Assembly (NCBI GenBank): GCA_044344935.1
Contig: JBIJCA010000045.1
Span: forward strand, 1-21,080
Source of the DNA: Aquimonas sp044344935
Lineage (GTDB): Bacteria; Pseudomonadota; Gammaproteobacteria; Xanthomonadales; Xanthomonadaceae
Direction: 5' to 3'
Length of the DNA stretch: 21,080 nucleotides
The first letter of the stretch is position 1, and each line of letters starts with the position of its first letter. The notes under the pieces were generated by a model, which had not been told where the DNA came from, ran no database searches, and saw only the letters and a program-made list of their open reading frames with translations. Both the position numbers and the translations under genes were made by a program. Of this stretch, positions 15,457 through 21,080 are shown piece by piece.

Positions 15457-15475
15457 CGCATGCTAGCAGCATGCG
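15457..15475 (-). promoter_or_regulatory. Extended -10 element overlapping an 8-bp hairpin before the diguanylate cyclase gene
   Basis: On the minus strand TGCTAGCAT (15460-15468) fits an extended -10. The same bases form a hairpin with 8-bp arms CGCATGCT (15457-15464) and AGCATGCG (15468-15475). It lies ten bases beyond the ribosome site at 15443-15447. As a promoter it would start transcription near 15452. It could instead be an operator or the end of the tricorn-like gene's transcript. Confidence 0.35.
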
Positions 15476-15548
15476 CTGACGGGCCCGCCCGGCCGGCGGC
15501 CGTGCGCGCGCCAATGCGCCGGCTGCAGACACCCCGGCCTCTACCCGG

Positions 15549-18500
15549 TCAGCGGCTGCCGTCGTGCCCGTGCACGCCTCGCGGTGGGATCGGCGAGGCC
15601 TGCAGGGCCGGCAGCGGAGCCTCTCGCAGGCGCTTGCTCAGATGTGCCAGCGCGGCATCCAGCTGTGCGTCGCCGCCGAGGAAGCTCGCGTGCGGCGGAT
15701 TGTCGACCTCGATATCGGGCGCCACGCCGCGACCCTCGATCAGCCAGCGGCCGCTGCCGACCTCGAACTGCGCGAACTCGCCGATTCGCGCGGTGCCGCC
15801 GTCGGCCAGACGATTGCGGTCGGACAGCCAGATGCCGGCGCCGGCCGTGCGGACGCCGATCACCGGTCCCAGCTGCAGAGACTTGATGCCGGCCGCGAAG
15901 GTCTCGCCATCGGAGTAGGTCAATGCGTCGGCCAGCACCGCGAGATGGCCCCGAAAGGTCTGCTGCATGTTGGCGTAGGGTGCGCCTCGCGACGGCTGCC
16001 AGAACGCCCAGGCGCGTCGCAGCAGCTTCTCGATGATCCAGCTGTCGATATTGCCGCCGCGATTGCGGCGCACATCGATGATCAGACCCTCGCGATCGAA
16101 CTGGGCGTAGAAGTCGCGAACGAAGCTGGCGATGTCCTGCGGGCCCATCGCGCGCAGGTGCAGGTAACCGATGCGGCCGCCCGAGGCCTCTTCCACGCGG
16201 GCGCGGCGGCCCTCGACCCAGTCGCTGTAGCGCAGCGCGGCCTCACGGTCGAGCCGCACCGGCAGCACCACCGTGCGATGCGGCGTGGCCTCTCCGCGCT
16301 GGAGTTCGAGCAGCACCTGCTGGCTGGCCTGGTTGGCGAGTGCGGCGGCCAGGTCTGCGCGCGAAACGACAGGTCGACCGTTCACCGACAGCAAGCGATC
16401 GCCAGCGCGCGCATCGACGCCGGGCTGCGCCAGCGGGCTGCGCTCGGATGGCAGCTCGGGATCGGTCCGGTAGATGTGCCCGATCGCGAGGCCGCCGCCG
16501 CGCTCGTCGATCTGCGCGCCCAGCGTCGCCGGCACGGGTGCGTCCGGCGCGGTGCGGTATTCGCCGGGGCGAACCTGCGAGTGCAGGAGACCCAGCTCGG
16601 CGATCATCTGGCCGAGCAGGTCATCCAGTTCGATGCGGTCCTGCACGCGCGGAAGCAGGGGCAGGAAGCGTTCGCGCACCGCGTTCCAGTCGACTCCGCG
16701 CATGTTCGGATCGAAGCTGAAATCGCGATGCATGCGCCAGGCGTCTTCGAACATCTGGCGCCATTCCTCCCGGGGATCATCCGGCAGGCGCAGATCGCTC
16801 AAGCGCAGGTTGGCGCGACTGAGGTCTTCCGGCGCCTTGGCACCGGCCTCGACCACCAGCACTTCGTCGATCCCGCCGCCTTCGCCCTTGGCCTTGAGCA
16901 GCATCAGATGCTTGCCCTCGGCTGAAAGCGCATAGCCTGCAAGGCCGGTGGCGAAGGTCTCGGGCTTCGGGGGCGCGTTGCCGATCGCCAGGGTGCGCAG
17001 CTGTGCCTGACTGCCCGGCGCGCTGTCGCGATCGAGAAAGTAGAGTCGCTTGTCATCGGCGCTGAGCTCGCTGTAGTTGCCCCCCGTCAGCGGCGCTTCG
17101 AACAGGCGTTCGGCGAGCCCTTCCCAGACCAGCGCGGCGGCTGCGACGGAGGCGGAACCCGCTTCGCCGACCCCCTTGCCACCGGCACTTTCCCGGCCGC
17201 CTTCAGGCTCGGCGTGCGCGGGGTCGAGCTCGGTCGTCGGTGCGAAGGGAAACCGCGCCGCCGGGTCCAGCGCAAGCGCGTACAGACGGTTGCGGCGGTC
17301 AAAGAAGGGGCCGGTGTTGCGGTCACCCCAGGGGCCCGGTACCGAGCTGGCGTAGCTGCGGCTGGCCAGGAAGTACAGGAAGCTGCGGTCACGCGAGAAG
17401 GTCGCCGACACCACCGGATAGCGGTCCGAGGTCAACGTTGCGCGGCGGCCGCCGGCGACCTCGATCAGCACGAGCTGGTTGACAAGGCGAGCGGTGTCGA
17501 CGCGGATGACTGCCAGATGGCGGCTGTCGGGTGACCAGTTCACCTCCGCGTAGGCATCGTCGCGGGCGAATTCGCCGCGATCGATCTCGCGATTGCGGCC
17601 GCTGGCAAGGTCGAGCACGAACAGTCGCCCGGATTTGTCGGTGTGCGCGAGCATGCGGCCGTCGGGTGACGGGAACAGACGGAAACGATGCGTCCCGCCG
17701 TCGCGCGTGAGCGCCTGTCCGCCCGGACTGCCGTCGGCGGGGAAGCGCCAGATCTCGCTGCGTCCTTCCAGGTCGGTGATCGCGTAGGCATGCCGGCCGT
17801 CCTTGGCAAGCACGGCTTCGCGCAGGCGGGCGCCGGCCGGCGCGTGGAGTTCGATCCGTCGCAGGTTATCGAGCCCGGCGACGACGCCGCGCCCACGCGC
17901 GGAAATGACGACCCGGCTACCGTCGCCCGAAAGCGTCGCGCCGTGCAAATGCTTCAGCGGCTCGGCAATCTGGCGCGGCCGGCTCTGCGCAAGGTCTGAG
18001 CCCAGCCGGATCGGAATGCGCGTGTCGCTGCCATCGGCGAGATCCAGCAGGCGCAGGTCGGCCCCGTGCTGATAGACCACTCGGCGGCCGTGCAGGCTGG
18101 GTCGGCGCACGTCGAAGTCGTCGTGACGCGTCAGCGCCTGCGCTTCGCCGTTGGCGTTCCAGCGCCACAGGTTGATGCGGCCCGCGCGCTCGCCCAGCAG
18201 CACCAGCCCGTCGGCGCCGAACAGCGGTCGCTGCGGTTCGCTGATACCGTCCGGGAAGAGACGCTCCGCTTCGCTCCGCGAGCCCAGCGACCAGCGCCAC
18301 AGCTGCGCTGCCGCCCCACCCGCGTAGTCGCGGGCGTTGTCCTGGGTCACCGCGAGGCCGAAGCGCGTGAAGTAGAGATGCCCGCCGATGGGGTCGAATG
18401 CCGCCTCGCGGGCGTCGGCAAGCGGCAGGGTTTCGGTGGCGCCGGTGTCGACATCGACCAGCCTCAGCACCCGCATCCACGAGGGGCCGACGGTGGCCTC

Positions 18501-18890
18501 GCTGGCATAGACCAGGCGGCCGTCCGGCGCGAAGCCCTGCACCCAGACGCGGGCATTCTCGAACGACAGGCGCTTCGGCATGCCGCCGGCAAGCGGCATC
18601 ACATACGCCTCGGGCAAGCCCTCGTAGCTGGCGACGAAGGCGAGCATCCGCCCGTCCGGGGAGAGCGCCGCCTGCGACTCTTCGGCAGGATGCGTTGTCA
18701 GGCGCCGGGCAATGCCGCCTTGCGTCGACACTTGCCAGAGGTCGCCCTCGGCGGTGAACACGACGCTATCGGCGTGCACCGCCGGATCGCGATACCAGCC
18801 TGCGTTGTCGGACGCGGAGGAAGGGGTGGGCGCGGCGCACAGGGCGCCAAGCACGGAAGCAGCAAGCGCTGCGACAAAGCGGACGGGCAT
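15549..18890 (-). CDS. Tricorn-like S41 family protease (beta-propellers, PDZ, serine protease core)
   Basis: The 1113-residue protein is a tricorn protease homologue, predicted to degrade peptides. A signal peptide (1-26) predicts export. Residues ~30-685 contain WD40/TolB-like propeller blades with recurring SPDGR and SPDSR elements. A Gly/Glu-rich spacer (about 559-581) interrupts the second propeller. From ~705 the C1 helical region (MHRDFSFDP, His721), a PDZ domain (about 785-880, GDRLLSVNGRPV) and the S41 core follow, with DVRRNRGGNID (939-949), nucleophile Ser993 in TYSDGE and Glu1052 in WLIEGRGVAPD. Catalytic assignments are by analogy to archaeal tricorn. ATG 18890 was chosen over in-frame GTG 18896 because GGA lies too close to the latter. 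The gene is 121 bp downstream of hslO. Confidence 0.92.
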   Translation of the reverse strand: MPVRFVAALAASVLGALCAAPTPSSASDNAGWYRDPAVHADSVVFTAEGDLWQVSTQGGIARRLTTHPAEESQAALSPDGRMLAFVASYEGLPEAYVMPLAGGMPKRLSFENARVWVQGFAPDGRLVYASEATVGPSWMRVLRLVDVDTGATETLPLADAREAAFDPIGGHLYFTRFGLAVTQDNARDYAGGAAAQLWRWSLGSRSEAERLFPDGISEPQRPLFGADGLVLLGERAGRINLWRWNANGEAQALTRHDDFDVRRPSLHGRRVVYQHGADLRLLDLADGSDTRIPIRLGSDLAQSRPRQIAEPLKHLHGATLSGDGSRVVISARGRGVVAGLDNLRRIELHAPAGARLREAVLAKDGRHAYAITDLEGRSEIWRFPADGSPGGQALTRDGGTHRFRLFPSPDGRMLAHTDKSGRLFVLDLASGRNREIDRGEFARDDAYAEVNWSPDSRHLAVIRVDTARLVNQLVLIEVAGGRRATLTSDRYPVVSATFSRDRSFLYFLASRSYASSVPGPWGDRNTGPFFDRRNRLYALALDPAARFPFAPTTELDPAHAEPEGGRESAGGKGVGEAGSASVAAAALVWEGLAERLFEAPLTGGNYSELSADDKRLYFLDRDSAPGSQAQLRTLAIGNAPPKPETFATGLAGYALSAEGKHLMLLKAKGEGGGIDEVLVVEAGAKAPEDLSRANLRLSDLRLPDDPREEWRQMFEDAWRMHRDFSFDPNMRGVDWNAVRERFLPLLPRVQDRIELDDLLGQMIAELGLLHSQVRPGEYRTAPDAPVPATLGAQIDERGGGLAIGHIYRTDPELPSERSPLAQPGVDARAGDRLLSVNGRPVVSRADLAAALANQASQQVLLELQRGEATPHRTVVLPVRLDREAALRYSDWVEGRRARVEEASGGRIGYLHLRAMGPQDIASFVRDFYAQFDREGLIIDVRRNRGGNIDSWIIEKLLRRAWAFWQPSRGAPYANMQQTFRGHLAVLADALTYSDGETFAAGIKSLQLGPVIGVRTAGAGIWLSDRNRLADGGTARIGEFAQFEVGSGRWLIEGRGVAPDIEVDNPPHASFLGGDAQLDAALAHLSKRLREAPLPALQASPIPPRGVHGHDGSR

Positions 18891-18920
18891 GAGCACATTC
18901 CAGAGCGTTCAGCCTGCAGT

Positions 18921-18960
18921 CTCAGCCCGACGCGTTGGCTGAGCAATAGCCCCCGGGGGC
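18921..18960 (-). repeat. Two small inverted repeats between hslO and the tricorn-like gene
   Basis: CTCAGCC (18921-18927) pairs with GGCTGAG (18937-18943) across nine bases, and next to it GCCCCCGGGGGC (18949-18960) is a 12-bp palindrome. Both lie in the 121-bp gap between two minus-strand genes. They could weaken read-through from hslO or lie in the leader of the protease gene. No T tract is present. Confidence 0.3.
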
Positions 18961-19011
18961 ACGGAGGCGAGGGGCGCCACCGTCGCGTGCCGGCGGCCTG
19001 TGCCCGCCGTC

Positions 19012-19923
19012 CTACTGCACCGTACCCGGTTCGCCGCTGCCGCCGCCTGCGAACAGCTGCTCCAGGTCAAGCGGATCGAAGTGGTAGTGCTGGCCGCAGA
19101 ATTCGCAGATCACTTCGACGCGACCGTCCTGCAGGGAATCGAAGGCCTCCTCCCGTCCGAGTGACAGCAGCATGCTGCCGACACGTGCGCGTGAGCACGA
19201 GCAGCCGAAGCGCAGCGGTTTCTGAGCTACCAGGCGCACGCCTTCCTCATGGAACAGGCGATAAAGCAGCGTCTCGGCAGGCAGCGCCAGCAGCTCGTCG
19301 CGTCCGAGCGTGTCGAACAGGGCCTGCGCCCGGGGCCAGGCGTCCGGGTCATCGCTGGCCCCCGGCAGCTGCTGGAGGATCAGGCCGCAGGCGTGCTGGC
19401 CGTTGGCGGCGAGCAGGATCCGCGTCGGCAGCTGCTCGGACTGGCCGAAGTAGCCCTCGAAGGCGGCGCCGAGACTGTCGGCCTCCAGCCCGACCAGACC
19501 CTGGTAGCGCTGCGGTTCGCGGCCCTCGCCGAGCGCGCTCTCGATGGTGATCGCCAGCATGGCGTCGGCACCGAAGTGGCGGGGGTCCAGGGGGTCGGGC
19601 AGCGGTGGTTCGAAGCGGGCAAGACCGCGCAGGCTGCCGGCGGAAGTGCACTCGGCAAACAGCGTGCGGAGCGCGCCGCTGCCGCGCAGCTGGATCGACA
19701 GACGCCCGTCGACCTTGACGTGTCCTGTGAACAGGGCGACCGCCGCGCAGGTCTCCCCCAGCAGTTCGGTGACCCGCCCCGGATACGCGGCCCGCCCGCA
19801 GATGCTGCGCCAGGCTTCGTCCAGCCGAACGTGCACGCCGCGCAGCCCGCTTCTCTCCAGCAGGAAACGGCTGAGCAGACCGGAGGGGGCCTCGGCCAGT
19901 GAGGAGTCGTCGTCGCGAGCCAT
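19012..19923 (-). CDS. hslO: Redox-regulated chaperone Hsp33
   Basis: The 303-residue cytoplasmic protein is a holdase chaperone activated by oxidation; reduced protein binds zinc through four cysteines. These are visible as FGCSCS (Cys241, Cys243) and CEFC (Cys273, Cys276), a CxC-x29-CxxC spacing normal for Hsp33. The N-terminal fold begins SRFLLERSGLRGVHVRL (18-34), typical for gammaproteobacterial Hsp33, and GHVKVDGRLSIQLRG (67-81) is a conserved core. ATG 19923 is the only good start. Its 5' end lies 12 bp from the start of the divergent mtgA, so its promoter must sit inside the mtgA coding region. Confidence 0.96.
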   Translation of the reverse strand: MARDDDSSLAEAPSGLLSRFLLERSGLRGVHVRLDEAWRSICGRAAYPGRVTELLGETCAAVALFTGHVKVDGRLSIQLRGSGALRTLFAECTSAGSLRGLARFEPPLPDPLDPRHFGADAMLAITIESALGEGREPQRYQGLVGLEADSLGAAFEGYFGQSEQLPTRILLAANGQHACGLILQQLPGASDDPDAWPRAQALFDTLGRDELLALPAETLLYRLFHEEGVRLVAQKPLRFGCSCSRARVGSMLLSLGREEAFDSLQDGRVEVICEFCGQHYHFDPLDLEQLFAGGGSGEPGTVQ

Positions 19924-19935
19924 TAGGATGCCGCC

Positions 19936-20679
19936 ATGAGAATGTCAGCCCGCGACTATGGGGACGCCCGTCGAAGGCCGCAAGCGCGCCCGCGCCGAGT
20001 CTGGCTGCGGCGTCTGCTGCAGGCCACGCTTGTTGCCGCGGCCTTGCCGGTGCTGACCGTGCTCGCCCTGCGCTGGGTCGATCCGCCCACCTCCGCCTTC
20101 ATGCTGGCCTACCGGGTCGAGCAGGGAGCCTGGCCGCGGTTCCAGTGGCAGCCGATGGAAGCGATCTCGCCGCAGCTGGCGATTGCCGTGGTGGCGGCGG
20201 AGGACCAGCGTTTTCCGCAGCACGCCGGCTTCGATATGGACGCTATCCGCAGCGCCCTGGACGAAGCGCGTGATGGCGGACGCCGCCGCGGCGCCAGCAC
20301 GCTCAGCCAGCAGGTCGCCAAGAACCTGTTCCTGTGGGAAACCTCCAGCTGGCCGCGAAAGGGACTTGAAGCCGGTCTGACCGTGCTCATCGAAGCGCTT
20401 TGGCCGAAACGGCGGATTCTTGAAATGCATCTGAATCTGGCCGAGTTCGGGCCAGGCGTGTATGGCGCGGAGGCCGCGGCCCAGCATTGGTATGGCAAAT
20501 CGGCGGCCGCACTGGCGGCCGCCGATGCCGCGCGGCTGGCGGTGGTGCTGCCCGCGCCCCGCCGCTACAGCCCGGTGCGGCCCTCGCCGGCGCTGCAGCG
20601 CCGCGCCGCCTGGGTCCAGCAGCAGGTGCGGCAGCTCGGTGGGCCGGCCTACCTTCGCGACTGTTGCGGGCTGCAGTGA
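19936..20679 (+). CDS. mtgA: Monofunctional biosynthetic peptidoglycan transglycosylase
   Basis: The 247-residue protein polymerises lipid II into glycan strands (family 51 glycosyltransferase) at the periplasmic face of the inner membrane. A basic cytoplasmic N-terminus (1-27) and one membrane anchor (about 28-46) precede the domain. Conserved motifs are present: AAEDQRFPQHAGFD (87-100) with catalytic Glu89, GASTLSQQVAKNLFLW (119-134), and EMHLNLAEFGPGVYGAEAAA (163-182) with second Glu170. No transpeptidase domain follows, so it is MtgA rather than a class A penicillin-binding protein. ATG 19936 has AGGA at 19925-19928; ATG 19942 is an alternative. A TAGGAT at 19924-19929 could be a -10, which would place the RNA start on or next to the ATG. 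The promoter must otherwise lie within hslO. Confidence 0.95.
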   Translation: MRMSARDYGDARRRPQARPRRVWLRRLLQATLVAAALPVLTVLALRWVDPPTSAFMLAYRVEQGAWPRFQWQPMEAISPQLAIAVVAAEDQRFPQHAGFDMDAIRSALDEARDGGRRRGASTLSQQVAKNLFLWETSSWPRKGLEAGLTVLIEALWPKRRILEMHLNLAEFGPGVYGAEAAAQHWYGKSAAALAAADAARLAVVLPAPRRYSPVRPSPALQRRAAWVQQQVRQLGGPAYLRDCCGLQ

Positions 20680-20850
20680 GAACCGGGTGTCGACTGCCGC
20701 ATGCAGGTTTGCCGGATCGGGCTGTCCGTCCGCCTTGCCTGCGCGGGGGTGTGCCGGTTTCCTGTCTAGTGTTGACGGCGGCCCGGGAGCCCATGAGCGC
20801 ACGGCCGCGATCGTGCGCGGCGCTGGCTGAGCCGCCGAGGGGCGGCAGGC

Positions 20851-20859
20851 TGATAGCAT
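20851..20859 (+). promoter_or_regulatory. Possible extended -10 element before the glycosyltransferase gene
   Basis: TGATAGCAT matches an extended -10 (TGN-TAnnnT). RNA would begin near 20866, after the in-frame ATG at 20858, which favours GTG 20897 as the true start. No clear -35 is visible. Confidence 0.35.
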
Positions 20860-20896
20860 GCGCGCCCGATCGGCCGATACCGGAACGAGTGCGCCC

Positions 20897-21080
20897 GTGA
20901 GCCCGCGACTGACCGTGGTGGTGCCAGCCTACAACGAGGGTGAAGGCCTGCGGGCATTCCACGCCCGCACGCGCGCCGCGCTCGATGCGATTGCCGGGAT
21001 CGACGGCGAAATCCTGTACATCGACGACGGCAGCCGTGACGGCACCTGGCAGGTCATGCAGTCGCTGGTGGCCGGGGATG
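20897..21080 (+). CDS. Family 2 glycosyltransferase, 5' part only
   Basis: Sixty-one residues are visible before the window ends. They begin with a GT-A fold first strand, LTVVVPAYNEGE (5-16), and reach IDDGSRDGT (42-50), whose aspartates bind the nucleotide-sugar and its metal. This spacing is typical of family 2 enzymes of the dolichol-phosphate-mannose synthase/GtrB type, which move a sugar to polyprenyl phosphate, but the acceptor cannot be judged from this fragment. GTG 20897 is preferred: it puts the family's usual short N-terminus directly before the first strand. ATG 20858 is in frame and would add 13 unusual residues, and it overlaps the likely -10 element. Confidence 0.85.
   Translation, partial: MSPRLTVVVPAYNEGEGLRAFHARTRAALDAIAGIDGEILYIDDGSRDGTWQVMQSLVAGD

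Noticed and set aside
15564..16925. Plus-strand frame of 453 codons opposite the tricorn-like protease
   Set aside because: It is antisense to the catalytic half of the protease, without motifs or a ribosome site.
18066..19550. Plus-strand frame of 494 codons spanning the protease start and hslO
   Set aside because: It runs across two well-supported minus-strand genes and their gap, and the product looks like random Arg/Ala-rich translation.
20772..20777. TTGACG as a -35 box before the glycosyltransferase gene
   Set aside because: No -10 lies 16-18 bases downstream, and it is about 75 bases from the likely -10 at 20854-20859.
19945..20859. Minus-strand frame of 304 codons opposite mtgA
   Set aside because: MtgA on the plus strand has every family motif; the antisense product has none.

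Overview
The window is about 21 kb of very GC-rich, gene-dense bacterial chromosome. Its gene set (DUF3297 protein, tricorn-type S41 protease, AlkB, L2-like class A beta-lactamase, MtgA, Hsp33, a secreted protein ending in a NESGWG-type domain) fits a gammaproteobacterium near Lysobacterales/Xanthomonadales. That placement is inferred from family content; no rRNA or other marker gene is present. I see no tRNA, rRNA, insertion sequence, integrase, phage gene or CRISPR array. Coding is continuous on both strands, so this looks like ordinary chromosome rather than a mobile island.

Left part (1-3.9 kb): the 3' end of a secreted repeat protein, a perfect 30-bp palindrome, then a divergent pair of alkane 1-monooxygenase (alkB, minus) and an AraC-type regulator (plus). 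This is the clearest regulator-target unit in the window. A secreted DUF1287 cysteine-hydrolase-like protein follows.

Middle part (4-11.8 kb): a PAS-GGDEF-EAL cyclic-di-GMP protein, a class A beta-lactamase with a Tat-like signal, a secreted Arg/Gly/Asp-rich protein with an RcnB-type C-terminus, a class I methyltransferase, a secreted transglutaminase-like/TPR protein, a DUF3297 protein and a periplasmic histidine phosphatase. These lie mostly as single transcription units, with several convergent or divergent neighbours.

Right part (11.9-21 kb): four minus-strand genes encode a class V aminotransferase/cysteine-desulfurase-like enzyme, a Cache-GGDEF diguanylate cyclase, a tricorn-like protease and Hsp33 (transcribed in the order hslO, tricorn, cyclase, desulfurase-like). 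Hsp33 diverges from mtgA with only 12 bp between the two start codons. A family 2 glycosyltransferase begins at the right edge and is cut by it.

Themes are envelope and periplasm functions (at least eight exported or membrane proteins), cyclic-di-GMP signalling (two proteins) and protein quality control (Hsp33, tricorn-like protease). I found no convincing new multi-gene system. The points most worth a second look are the alkB-AraC pair, the unusual desulfurase-like enzyme, the RG/RGD-rich RcnB-like protein, the tight hslO/mtgA start region, and a possible recurring extended -10 element upstream of three genes.
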